Origin: Phallusia mammillata
Taxonomy: Eukaryota > Chordata > Ascidiacea > Phlebobranchia > Ascidiidae
Assembly (NCBI GenBank): GCA_003260075.1
Contig: QLIY01000104.1
Location: forward strand, 1-64,000
Reading direction: 5' to 3'
DNA: 64,000 nt
Shown here in pieces: positions 23,175 to 34,923 of this stretch. The position numbers were made by a program, and so were the translations under genes. The notes below the pieces were generated by a model. It worked only from the letters and a program-made list of their open reading frames with translations, searched no databases and was not told the DNA's origin. The first letter of the stretch is position 1; every line of letters begins with the position of its first letter.

Positions 23175-24468
23175 TCAAAATGGAAAGCGTAATCCAGCAT
23201 CTAACTTAACAGTTAGACCATTTAACATTTGATTGTTCACAATAGCAGATACTAGATGAGCGTAGTCTTCCCCTTTGCCTAGTCTCTTTGGAAACACATT
23301 GAGCTGTGACAAAAATCGCAAAACATTTTGGGGAGGTCTTGTGGAAATCAAATCAGATTCAAAGAGTCCAGGAGCAACAGTGACGACCCTTATTGCATGA
23401 GAAGCCAAATCCCTTGCAATGGGAAGCGTCATTGCATCAACTCCAGAACATGATGCAGAATACGCAGAACCAGATTTGGAGTCAGAAAAACTTGAAGATG
23501 TGTTTATTATCCCCCCCCCCCAATCCCTTGCAATGGGAAGCGTCATTGCATCAACTCCAGAACATGATGAAGAATAAGCAGAACCAGATTTGGAATCAGA
23601 AAAACTTGATGATGTGTTTATTATAACTCCTCTACCAAATGAGTCTATGTTGTCATTTCCAGTCATTCGTTCTGCAGCAAGCCGTATAACATTGAAAGTC
23701 CCTTTTGTGTTTGTGTTTATAACATCTTCAAATATCTCCACGCCCATGCTTCTGTCTGCAAATTGGTTGTAGATGAGAACACTCGATCCCACTGCAGCAC
23801 AATTAACTACAATATGAAGCTGGCCCCACATTTCTTTAGCGGAGTCCAACGCTTTGACAACATCTTCAGTTGACAAAACATCCCCATTAACTTCAATACA
23901 ATTGTCAGCACTCTGGCCTATCCCCCCCCCCATTAACTACAATATGAAGCTGGCCCCACATTTCTTTAGCGGAGTCCAATGCTTTGACGACATCTTCAGT
24001 TGACAAAACATCTCCATTAACTTCAATACAATTGTCAGCACTCTGGCCTACAAAATAGGTTTCATTGTTTGTTGTCAAACTTTCCAGTTCAGGTTTTTGT
24101 GTTTGTGGTTCTTCATCTGCAAACAGTTTATCTCTGTTGATTTGCTGTTCATCATAAAAATCACTTTTAGGGATTTTCTTTTTCGATCCAGTGAACTGTT
24201 CATTTGAAAATGAGTCAAACAAGGTTGAAAATGCATTTTGAGGTTCTTTTGTTTTCTTTTCAGTCCAAACAGTTTGTTTTCTGAAAAATTCTGCAGCGCT
24301 CTCAGTATATGAAAAAACTTGAAAGTCTTTTTTACAAAATTTCGAAGATTCGGTGAAGACTCGTTTGTCGAACGCAACAACTTTTATTCCATCTGCCAAA
24401 AACTTTTCTACCGTTGCCTTACCCAGGGACCCAGCAGCGCCGGTAACCAGAGCAACAAGTCCCCTCAT
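23175..24468 (-). CDS. HSD17B10-like short-chain dehydrogenase with altered active site
   Basis: Rossmann-fold protein of the short-chain dehydrogenase family, closest in order of motifs to HSD17B10 (mitochondrial 3-hydroxyacyl-CoA dehydrogenase and RNase P subunit MRPP2). It starts MRGLVALVTGAAGSLG, then has NGDV, HIVVNCA, GTFNVIRL, GVIINTSSS, MTLPIARDLASHAIRV, APGLFESDL and a C-terminal LDAGLRF. Two allelic repeats joined by C runs (23511-23521 and 23922-23931) inflate it; collapsed it is about 349 residues against 261 in human. The excess is a roughly 100-residue charged insertion between the second strand and NGDV. The catalytic YxxxK is YSSSC or YSASC (about Y255, C259) in the two copies, and the dinucleotide motif reads TGAAGSLG, lacking the middle glycine. 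It is intron-less here. Either enzyme activity is lost or the family is used differently. Confidence 0.86.
23408..23624. repeat. Allelic overlap inside the dehydrogenase gene (C run 23511-23521)
   Basis: Copy A 23408-23510 and copy B 23522-23624 encode the same active-site segment, one with YSASC and the other YSSSC. Both lack the catalytic lysine. Confidence 0.88.
23802..24050. repeat. Allelic overlap inside the dehydrogenase gene (C run 23922-23931)
   Basis: Copy A 23802-23920 and copy B 23932-24050 differ by a few SNPs and encode the same segment ending HIVVN. The C run shifts the frame at the join. Confidence 0.88.
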
Positions 24469-25134
24469 TATAGAAAGGCTAGTTACAGTGGTAATATAGA
24501 TTAGGTATGCCTATGGATAAAAAAACTTGGGATTAAAGACAAGTTTGACTAATTTAGTAAAAGAGGTTTACCAAAATTCTGACCACTCAAGGTGCACATA
24601 GATGTCCACTGGGCAACTCTGCGGAATATTGTAGCTAAACAAGTTTTTTTTTGGAAGCCAAATCTTTCAGCAGCATGCAGAAATTTTACACAAATTTTTC
24701 ATTGTCCTGTCTTGATCTCTTTTGCTTTGCACCAAAAAAACACACAAGCGCGAAAGATAAATGTCGTGCACTCCCGAGATCTTTTTGGGAACCGCAATAT
24801 TCTGCAGTATGAGTTAATGGGTCTGTCTTGAAAACCAAAATATGCTGATAACCACGTGCTAAAAATTGCAAAACACAAGGGGATTTCCCTTGAGATAAAA
24901 CGGAGCAGCGATAAGTTTGTTTTTTTCTTGTTGACATTTGCCAATTTTGCACAGAATTTTGTTGTTAAAACTGGCGTTGTTGACGCTATTCAATTTTTCG
25001 AACCGACATGGTTCTGAAAAACGTTTTTTCTGTCAACATATGCCCAAACTTTTGTTAAGTCCAAGCTTAGCGTTCTGTGTTCTGTTGTTTAGGTTGTTTT
25101 TTTGTAAACAGGTTTTTTGTTTTAAACTTAAATC
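24469..25134. promoter_or_regulatory. Shared divergent promoter region
   Basis: The HSD17B10-like gene (minus) and ECHDC3 (plus) start 666 nt apart and face away from each other, so both promoters should lie here. I see no clear TATA box or motif. Confidence 0.5.
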
Positions 25135-27784
25135 ATGCTGAGGTCTTTGTCACTTGCAAGATTTTTGACAGTAAGTGTTCATGAGTTACTTCATATATTT
25201 GTGGTGACTGTTATATCTTATTTACAGAGATCCTCCATAACCACTTGCAATCGTTTCATGTCCTCGGACTCACAACCTCTAACTCTTTGCACACAAGAAA
25301 ATGGCATTCGTCGCATTGTGCTCAACAACCCCTCGAAAAGGTTTTGTTTTCCTGATATATAGGTTGTTTATATTTCCTCAAATGCCAACAAACTGTAATC
25401 ACAATAGTTCACATACATTTCTTGCAATGTACTTAAAGTAATTTACGATATATAAGTGCAGCTGCAGCTCATAAATCTCATGATTCACCAACTATGCCCC
25501 TCACTGTTTTGGGCCCTATAAGTTTTAACGTAGTGCAATTATGTCCCTGTGTGTTCTTTCATTAAACGAAATAGACTGAACTAAATTGAATTCTTGTTGT
25601 TTTGTTGAATAGAAATGCACTGTCATTTGCTTTAATGGAGAGTTTGAAGGACAACATTTTGCGGGGAGTAAAAGAAGAAAGTCTCAGAGTGATTATTATT
25701 TCAGCCAACGGACCAGTGTTCTGTTCAGGACATGACCTTCAAGAACTGGTAACTGACAAGATTAAGTTGAATCTCATTGCTCTGTCAACTTAACAGCACA
25801 AATCATAAATAGCTGCAAGACATATTGACCTAAAGTTAACTTTCCTCAAATGACTAAAACTCAAAGTTAGCTTTTGAAACACTATACACAGATCTGTTTA
25901 TAAGTTTAATGACCAATATAATGGCCCAAATAGACGTAAAAAGTTCAAAAACTCTCACCCATTCTCTCACAGACAAAATTAAAATTGCTTTGATTTTGTT
26001 TTTATGCTTGTTGATCCCAAACTAAAGCTTATTACCAGTTAGGAATATATCTGTTGTTTTTTCATATTTCATCAGACCAGAGTCATATGTATTAACAAGC
26101 ATTGCTCTTCCAGCAGTTTTATTATAATAATAAAACTGCTGGAAGAGCAGTACTGGTTTGTATATTATGCCTGGCAGCAATAGCTTATCTGAGTCATATG
26201 TATTGCTACTTTATACCACAGATAAGCAAACACCGTCGATCGGACCATGCCAATATTTTCCACCTGTGCAGTGACATAATGGAGCTGGTACAGGACGTTC
26301 CCGTCCCTGTTGTATGTGAGGTTGGAGCGCTTGCAACTGCAGCTGGTTGTCAACTTGTTGCTAGTTGTGACATCGCTGTAGCTTCACAACATGCAAAGTT
26401 TTGCACTCCAGGGTAATGCAGCGGAAATTCGTTGTGTTTTTTGCAAATTTAACCACCTTTAGAACGTGGGCCTTCTTATAATATTTATGTACAATATACT
26501 GCTGCACATGGATATGAAAGCAACATGGTATATTCAATCATTTTATAATTGTTGATGGAATTACCAGTAACACATTAGTGGCACTCAATACCACATGATG
26601 TGTGGAATATAAAAGTACGAGCCCCAACGAGGGCAAATGCGACCAGTTTGTTGTGTTATTTCAACTACAAACCCTCACCCTGACCCAAAAATCATCAGCA
26701 CTTCCAAAAGGCTGCAAAATTATAATTTAACTGCTTACCACATGATAATGCGGTATTCAGTACCACCAGTGATACAGAGCTACAGGGGCTTGTCACCTAA
26801 TCACATTTTTGTTCACATTTTAGGGTGAACATTGGCCTCTTCTGTTCCACACCAGCTGTTGCACTTGGCCGTGCTGTGCCAAGAAAACTTGCACTTGATA
26901 TGTTATTCACAGGAAAAGTTATTGATGCCGAGGGTAGGACATCTTCACAGTTACAAGCTACATAAATAATTTTTATTGACAATAAAATTAATAGATTCCT
27001 TTAAACACTGCTCAAACTGCTCACTGCCTAATAGAGCACAAAGCAATTTTTGTGATAAATTTCAACTTTTTTGTTAAATTAGATGCATTAGCTCATGGTC
27101 TTGTCAGTCGACTTGTTGATCACGATAAACTTCATGATGAAGTCATGTCTATCGCTGAGGGAATTTGTGAGAAAAGTCGCTCGGTAATTGCAATGGGAAA
27201 AGCCTCGTTTTACCGACAAATTGTAAAGGACCGTAATTCTGCTTACCAGTGAGTAAAAAAGAAATGTGATTATACAACAAAAATTTTTTTTTAATTATAA
27301 TAATTTTAAATAATAAATAAAATCTATTATACAGTCTTTAGGGATATCTTTCAACTATACCCAGTGGTGGGATTCAAATTTTCTTCAGCCAGTTCTATCA
27401 CAAAAGTCATATTGTTCAGCCGGTTCTGTTACAAAATTCCATTGACAGTAACCTGTAATGCTAACCGGTTCACTGATCTCATAAAATTGCATGAGACGGT
27501 TCTATAGAACCGGCTGAATCCCGCCACTGACTATACCTTAAACATATTGTAACATACTGTAAAAATTTTACACCATGAGCCAAAGGATCATGGACAACTG
27601 CAAAAATCTTGTAGTTTACCAGTTCACTTTTATGTATTTTAATTCATAAAAGCTCAAACAATTTTGCATTTTTAGGGATGCATCGAACATAATGGTTGAG
27701 AATCTGTGTCTTCATGATGGCCAAGAAGGGATCAAAGCGTTTCTTAACAAAACAAAACCAAAATGGGACCATAGTTTAGATTGA
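25135..27784 (+). CDS. ECHDC3: Enoyl-CoA hydratase domain-containing protein 3
   Basis: Crotonase-fold protein, mitochondrial in vertebrates, with a poorly defined role in lipid metabolism and insulin signalling. Seven exons: 25135-25170, 25228-25340, 25613-25748, 26222-26412, 26824-26933, 27083-27248 and 27676-27784. All introns are GT/AG and phases agree; 861 nt give 286 residues (human about 303). The short N-terminal exon ([12 protein letters not shown] plus a Ser/Thr/Arg stretch) suits a mitochondrial presequence. Family motifs in order: [34 protein letters not shown] (oxyanion hole), [43 protein letters not shown] and the C-terminal DGQEGIKAF. Introns carry a hairpin element (26094-26190), a dispersed repeat near 25890 and a hAT-type element (27362-27529). 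Confidence 0.96.
25890..25935. repeat. Dispersed repeat fragment in ECHDC3 intron 3
   Basis: The segment around gatctgtttataagtttaat and ggcccaaatagac is the reverse complement of part of 42840-42890. Both are probably ends of the same short element family. Confidence 0.55.
26080..26204. mobile_element. 97-bp hairpin insertion with 14-bp target duplication
   Basis: The 14-bp direct repeat gagtcatatgtatt (26080-26093 and 26191-26204) flanks 26094-26190. Inside is a perfect hairpin with 20-bp arms (26104-26123 and 26129-26148) and a 5-nt loop. Its right end, tatgcctggcagcaatagct, is shared with the elements at 11447 and, changed, at 44625. A long target duplication is more usual for target-primed retroelements than for cut-and-paste transposons. 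Confidence 0.8.
27354..27537 (+). mobile_element. 168-bp hAT-type element with 8-bp target duplication
   Basis: The 8-bp repeat actatacc (27354-27361 and 27530-27537) flanks 27362-27529. The ends are cagtggtgggattca and, inverted, cagtggcgggattca; copies of ccggttc recur inside. There is no coding capacity. It lies in ECHDC3 intron 6. Confidence 0.88.
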
Positions 27785-28332
27785 GCATTGCAAAAACCGT
27801 TAGATGCTCGTTGCTTTTTTGGTAATTATTTTGTCTAATATTTATTTTGTGTTGCAGCATTTTAATTTTCTGCGGTGATTTGTAGAAGTCGTTTCAGTTT
27901 CATTAAATTACATGTTTGTATATTTGTGTTATGGTGCCATAGATTATGGTGTTATGTATGAATTGCATTAAAAATTATGTTTGGTCAAAATATTGTTGTT
28001 ATTTTTTTTTTTTTATTTCTATGGAAAGTTATAAAGCCTGCCTTTTAAACAACATAGTTTTAGTAACTTTAAATCAAACTTCTGGGTAGAATATCACACA
28101 TTTTCTCAGGTAAGATTTTATGAAAGGTAAAGCTTGGTTGAATTAGTTTGCACAGAAAAATGTAAGATTGAATCAGGTTAGACAGTGACAAGATGAGTAA
28201 AAGTAGTAAAAAGATTTATACAAGCACAATACAAAAGCAGTACACAAAACAACAATAAAATGGAACTTTGGTAATAAAGCAACAAAAACACATTATGCTG
28301 TCAGTGACAATTTTTACGTTTACACAAATTAT
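27785..28332. other. Convergent 3' regions of ECHDC3 and DEPDC1
   Basis: Both genes end toward each other with 548 nt between stop codons. An attaaa at 27902-27907 may serve ECHDC3. I see no clear signal for DEPDC1. Confidence 0.5.
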
Positions 28333-31300
28333 TTACGATTTATTTCTACGCAATTTATTGAGCAAAAATTTTAAGTTTCTGTTGGATGCTGACATTGCTG
28401 ATGTTTTGGGATTCAGATTTGTAGTTGGTGAAGGATTGATTGTGATTCTGTCACAAATGTCCGGACACGATTGTGCAGGTTTCAATTGGTTTTTGCTTCC
28501 TTTTGTTCGAAGGTTGAACACACGACTGGTGATTGTAGAACTCCTTGAATGTTTGTGTGGTTTACCACTAGATGGAGCTTCATCACGAAGTTCGAAAGTC
28601 ATAGATCTGCGACTGAAGAAAAAAAATGATTTGAAGAGGGATTTTTTTTTCTTTTGTTCCTGTAAATTAGCAGCAACCACACAAACAAATAAATGTAAAC
28701 ATGCAGAAACTTGATTCTTCAAACTAATGTTAAATATCAATAAAGCCCTAAGCAAATAAAAAAATGTTGCTCCTCTAAGAAACTGGTGACAGTGGGAAAT
28801 AAAGTCTATAAGAAACTGGTTACATTATATGGTTACACTAGTCAATATGGCCTATGTCTTGTACCAGCTGCACTGATGAGAACTTATAGGTCAAAGCAGT
28901 GTGCACTGTCTGCAGCTTACAAACAAAACATTGCTTTGGCAAAACCCAGTCAATGCATATGACAAAAAATTCAGTGTAAACTTACTGTTTTGCATATTTG
29001 TTGGTTTGATTGTGAGTTGCCAAACTTGAAATTGCCACAGGTTTGGGCCCCCCCCCCAAACAAAACATTGCTTTGGCAAAACCCAGTCAATGCATATGAC
29101 AAAAATTTGGTGTAAACTTACTGTTTTGCATATTTGTTGGTTTGATTGTGGGTTGCCAAACTTGAAATTGCCACAGGTTTGGGTTTTCTTCCCAAGGTCA
29201 AAGATTTCATGACATCAACCGACTTTGACCTCGGCAAGTGTTGCATTGCAGTCGGTGGAAGATGGTCAGAAGAAGGAAAATATGAGTATTGAACAAATGA
29301 ACCTTCCAAGTCTCCATCAGCATATCTACAAAATTAAAACAAAAATGTTATATTTTCTGCAAGTCATTTTATTGATTTGAGGTGGCTATTGTTTGTAATT
29401 ATTGAAAATAAGATTTATTACCTAATTTGAGGTTTTTTCAAGATTTCAATTTTCTGTTCAACTTCCTGCTTCAAACCTTCAGGCACTTTCATTACCTGGA
29501 AAAAATAAAATCAACATTAATATACTAAACAACTTGGAGGCAATTTTGAGCAGCTAGGGCAGCCAATAATGTTTAAAAGTATCTTAGATTGAATTTTTCT
29601 ATTTTTATCAGCAGTTTAATTTTGAAGCTTCTTTGAAGTATTTTTAACAATCAACAAAAATGTTTTACCTGCATGTGATAATCGATGAGAAATGTGACGA
29701 GTCTCATTGCAAGCAACTCATCAAGATAAACTTCCTCGAAACACGAAAGAATGTGACGCGAAAATGTGTGAAGTAGCAAAACCCGGGTTGGCATGTGTGG
29801 GTTCAGTTTCGTTAAATGTGGGTTGACGGAAACTTTTGCCATCAGCCTCAACAACAGATGAAGTTTTCTTCTGTTTGCTGGAGGAAGCAGCAGAAGACTG
29901 AGTTGAAGAACTTCAATCGCTGTGTTTTGAGTTTCAGGTCGCAACATGCAAAGTGCGTTGGTGAAAAGTTCGTACAGTCGGTAAGTTAGAAGTGGCTCAG
30001 TTGTAGATTTTGAAGAACCAACTTCAGCATAAATGTGGTCGTTTGTGGACTTCTTGCCATCATTGTTATTGTTGGCAGGCGTGCGGCAATAATACTCACA
30101 CACTGCTTTAAAAACATCACTTTCAAATCCAGGGTAACATGGCAAACCTGCAAAACAAACATTGATAAAATACTTGTCACAAAATTTGTGTTTACACTAA
30201 AATTTGTTTCAGCCATTGTTATGCAACAGGAAAAAGCTTACCTGATAACATAACTTACAGTCTTATAAGTTTTAACAATATGATTTTGTTGTGGCCAAAA
30301 ATAAACAACATTTTACCCATATAGTTACCAGGTTAGAGCAAACCAAATAAATAAAATGGATTCTCACCGGTATCTTTGCTATTAGGCCAGTTTGCTAAGC
30401 AGGTCATAGCGCTTAATGTCCAGTAGGGAAGGTCATTGTCAATCGAAACTTGCACAACACCAGATCGTCCAACATTTGTTACATTTTGTTTCACCCAAGC
30501 ACCTAAAATAAAATAAAAAAATATTAATTTTCTGTCAGCTTTAATCGTGTGTAATTAATACTAATCACAACAATTAGCAATTTTTTTCTGTTGTAGCCAA
30601 ACTGGGGCCACAAATCCTAAACAATAGATTCACTCCAAAGAACAATAGACATTGATTACCAACAAAGAGACTCTGTCTCAACAATGGCCAAACAGATCAT
30701 TAGATTGTTTACATTTAGCAAATACTTACACAATTAGATAAAACCAACTTAGAAAAAATTATGTGTTACCTGAATAAAGATTATTATTTATTACAAAATT
30801 AGATTAAAATACAAAGAAAAAATTCAATTGTTTTACCATTAATATCTTGTGGCATTATGAGGTCATCAAGAGATTCAAGTTTTAATGATTTCTTTAATTT
30901 ATTTATGATGACATCTCTCCACGCTCCATTGATTTCAACTTCTGTAATGATTTTTGATGTAACTTTGCATTGTGGGACGGGAGGTAGGGGTCGGTGTGGA
31001 ATGGGTGGGTTCGTTGGAGATATACTTCCAGATGACATTGATTCTGAAATTAACAAAAACATGAGTTACTTTTGTTCCTAAAACAATACAAGTGTACGTC
31101 AGAAAACAAACAAACCTGATTCAATGCTTTCGTGTGATTTAGAAAAAGTGTTTTCTTTTTGCAGTTTTGATTTACTTTGTTTAACTGGCTTTGATTTTTT
31201 ATTGTTTTTGTCTTGTACCACAACATTTTCATCGATTGTTTCAAAAGGTTTTCTTTCTTTTTTGGCCTTTAACCCTTTTTCAGCAAACCTAAAAAATGGT

Positions 31301-32264
31301 CATGTTTAGTTTAAGTAAGCATATTCTATGTTAAAAATACATTAGAAATAAAAAAATACAAACCTAAACAAATGATTGTCGTCATTCACATTTTCTGTCC
31401 CCCAACGACCTTGAACATCTTCAATGACATGATTTTTCAAAAATTTCCGTAACAATTGAATAGTCTGCAACAAAAAAATCATGTTACATGATATACGGAA
31501 ACCCCAATCCCATTATTATTTCCCATGACTTTCACTATTATTAGCACTGTTCTCAATGCTAATGCAATTTAATCTGCTAATCCTATACCCCTTTTCCTAC
31601 TATAGTTTGCTAATTGACCTAATTCGCAACATCTGCTAGGCATGTGATGACTTAATTGCTATTCAAGGCCTCCATTTCAAGTTTGTTACAAGGATGCCAT
31701 GCTGCCTTTTGAAACCCCCCCCCCCAATTCGCAACATCTGCTAGGCATGTGATGACTTAATTGCTATTCAAGGGTTTCATTTCAAGTTTGTTACAAGGAT
31801 GCCATGCTGCCTTTTAAAATACAAACTATTGCTTCCAGGCATCATATATAAATTTATCTGGTAAATGTATTGTTTTATGGGCGTTTCAACGTCCTATTGC
31901 CTTTTTATATTAGCACAAAAAACTAAACTTTACCAACATTTTCCATCTATCAACTTTAAATATTATTAGTTGTATAATAATATATGCTTTCACAAACACA
32001 ACAAACCTGCAATCTGGTAACTTCGCTTCCAATATTGTGATTATTTTTTAACAGCTTGTGCAGATAGTCAACGGCGTCTGATGCAGCAAAGCATTCGTTG
32101 TGAAGTTTCAAATGGCGTCGATGTCTTCGTTTTGGCATTCCTTCACGGAATAATTCGACTATTTCATTCCATAACTTCGTGGCCCTGTATGGACCTGGTG
32201 TTATCTTTTTCCCGTGTTGCAAGGCTGATAGCCCAGGTGTCGTGTGAATTGCTTTCTCAAACAT
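28333..32264 (-). CDS. DEPDC1: DEP domain-containing protein 1
   Basis: Protein with an N-terminal DEP domain and a C-terminal RhoGAP-like domain; vertebrate DEPDC1A/B act in cell-cycle progression and Rho signalling. Nine exons on the minus strand: 32264-32007, 31464-31364, 31288-31116, 31043-30837, 30502-30368, 30147-29669, 29495-29422, 29325-29122 and 28612-28333. All junctions are GT/AG and the total of 1,911 nt gives 636 residues in one frame, which supports every boundary. The DEP region has [21 protein letters not shown] and continues through [19 protein letters not shown] to HLFRF. The later part has [51 protein letters not shown] and [15 protein letters not shown], all diagnostic. 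The invertebrate gene cannot be assigned to the 1A or 1B branch from this. Exon 8 is partly repeated at a C-run junction. Confidence 0.95.
28921..29184. repeat. Allelic overlap at DEPDC1 exon 8 (10-C run 29048-29057)
   Basis: Copy A 28921-29047 and copy B 29058-29184 both hold the 3' part of exon 8 and its donor site. Confidence 0.87.
31621..31819. repeat. Allelic overlap in a DEPDC1 intron (C run 31715-31725)
   Basis: Copy A 31621-31714 and copy B 31726-31819 differ by a few bases, within the intron between exons 1 and 2. Confidence 0.85.
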
Positions 32265-34000
32265 TTTACTATTAATGGATAAACTAAGTATAAATCTAAA
32301 AGAAAAAACGAATAATTTAAATTAAACGAAATAAATGTAAGGTATAGAAATTAAAAAATATCTGCAAATTCAACCTTTTCTATTCTCCGTCTTAAAATCA
32401 AACACAAAATGTCGAAACGCTTTTTAACTGTTGCTGGCTGCTGCCCTATCTTCAGTAAATCGCATTCAATTTGTGATGGTTTTAAAAACTGCTGTCGACT
32501 TTATATATCACTGATTCTACATACACACGTGCCACACAGCATGTAGCAAAGGTGTCACGAAATCAGATGATCTGAATTATCCAAACACCAACTGTTTTGA
32601 ACACTTTCCCCACCGAGCGCCACCTTTAAAACACGCCACGAAAAACAACGCGACTCTTAGCCAGTCTTCGTTTTTTCAAAATGCCGCGGCTCGCTCTGAG
32701 TGGTGGAGCCGCTCCCCCTCACACCGCGATGTTCTAGTTCTCTTTGTTCGCCTTCGTTTTTCTCTTTGTTGAAAAGCGCCCATGCGCATCGTCAAGGTGC
32801 GCGTTATCGCTTAGTTTTCTCGATGGTGATAATGCAGATTAAATGAACCAGCGCTGAATAGAACACAGGTATTGTTTATAGTTTACCTGCGTGAACCACT
32901 TAGTTTACACCTGGCAAGTTGCTATGCCGTGGCTGGCTTTGCTTATCAACGTAACAAAGCAGCTGTTGACGTTTCAATTATTTCGTCGCACAAACTGTGT
33001 AACCCAAAGCAGAACACAAAACCTTGTTTGTTAAAATCGTTAAACAATTCAAGTTTAACATGCAACCATTAGGTAATTAAAAAAAACTATGTTTAGCAAG
33101 CGAAAAAATCCACAAAACAGAAGTTTAGCATAGTTTTGTTGCAAATGCGATGCTGCGTTGCGTAATTTAATGCTATGCTGCGTTGCGTAATTTAATGCCA
33201 TAGCTATCGTTTGTGTTAAAATTTTAACCGGTATTATTTTTAAATTCCCTTAACGTTCGATGTTCACCACATCACTGCTCGGAATAAAGTGATTTGAAAT
33301 CTAAAAGTTTGCCAGCTTATAAGGTAGGGAGGAAGTTAGACTGATAAAGGAACAAACACGAACATCTGAATTTCCTCACTTGTCAAATACAGTCTTGTCT
33401 GCAGTAAACATTGTGCAGTGGCCTTGTTTTTAACAGCGGGAGCAGACACTGTGCCAACTTGAACAAATGATAACAAAAAGCCAGACAGGTCGGCCACATC
33501 AGACCACAAACACAGACACCTGACAATGAGACTTGTATGATGAAACAAACCCGACATTAATTATCCTATAATTAACCATTGTTGGATGTCGAATTTATGA
33601 CAAAGGATATTAAAATCCTTAAATTCCGGCTTTTCATGCCAAAAACTTCCCAATCGGATTATAAATGTGCGTGAGGATAAATCTTGAGGATTTGTTTTCT
33701 TTAAATCTTGTATTAAACGCTTCCTAATATCAAGAATTAAAAGTTTAGTAATAAATTAAAATCTTTTACAGATTTAAAAGAGGTTAAAAGACGCAGTTTT
33801 TGCAACAAAATAACAATCTTGATAAAATTGTCACAAATAATAATCGAAACTAGCGTTTTTTCGCATTTTACAAATTTTGCAGCAAATTTAAATGTGTGGC
33901 TATAAATTTGTAAGTTGGTAAACAGGATATTATAAAGTTTGTCACAAATTGCCGAAGATATCACGCTGGGCCAAAGTGCTTGTAATTTCCTCGAGTAAAC

Positions 34001-34127
34001 AAACTTAACTTTCGGATGTAGCTTATCGCGAAGCAAATAGAAAACTTTCTCCTGCCCCCCCCCCCCAAACTTAACTTTCGGATGTAGCTTATCGCGAAGC
34101 AAATAGAAAACTTAAAACTTTCTCCTG
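34001..34127. repeat. Allelic overlap around a C run (34055-34066)
   Basis: Copy A 34001-34054 and copy B 34067-34127; copy B has a short extra cttaaaa. Confidence 0.8.
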
Positions 34128-34285
34128 ATTTCTAAAATCGCTTTTCCCTGTTTCTTATCGACGCGCCATCGTCAAGTGTTGGGAATAAAGAAATTTTATT
34201 TGCATTAACTCTGTTCTGCTTTATCTCTGGTTATCTAACATCAATGAAATAACATCCTTAAGCAGGGAATGCGACTCTGTTTTAA

Positions 34286-34409
34286 ATCATAAACAACCGC
34301 GGCCCAGTTTGCAAGGCTTCTGGATTGAGATTGCCATGTGGTCCCCCCCCCCATCATAAACAACCGCGGCCCAGTTTGCAAGGCTTCTGGATTGAGATTG
34401 TCATGTGGC
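34286..34409. repeat. Allelic overlap around a 10-C run (34343-34352)
   Basis: Copy A 34286-34342 and copy B 34353-34409 differ at one or two bases. Confidence 0.85.
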
Positions 34410-34732
34410 CTACAGAAAACTACACAGCACTTAACATAACCAGCTACGATTGCTGTACTTAACTGGGCAATTTACTTGACATAACTAACTATAGTATATA
34501 GTATCTTTGCACTTGACTGGCCAATATACTTAACTAACTGAACTTTGCAGTGCTTGTTGGATTCTAGTATATTAACTTGGATCTTTGGTCCTGCATTAAC
34601 AACTTCAGAAGCAGTCAAATTTACCTTAAATTTGGACTTTTTCTTTCACGTAAACAAAAATTCATGCGGATCTTTCTACAACCTTATGCGATGACCAAGT
34701 GGGCTAAAGACCTGAGTTGCAATGCCTAAATG

Positions 34733-34923
34733 TCAGTTGGCTTCTAGGCTGATCGTACAAAACCTTACTGGAACTTACTGCAACCAACAGCTACTCTAGC
34801 AAAAGCTATAAGCAAAGCCCCCCCCCCCCTCAGTTGGCTTCTAGGCTGATCGTACAAAACCTTACTGGAACTTACTGGAACCTACTGGAACCAACAGTAC
34901 TCTAGCAAAAGCTATAAGCAAAG
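34733..34923. repeat. Allelic overlap around a C run (34818-34829)
   Basis: Copy A 34733-34817 and copy B 34830-34923. Copy B holds one extra ctggaacctactggaac-type unit, an allelic length difference. Confidence 0.83.

Noticed and set aside
23175-24050. Tandem exon duplications in the dehydrogenase and other genes
   Set aside because: Each is bounded by a C run and the copies look like alleles; collapsing them restores family-like proteins.
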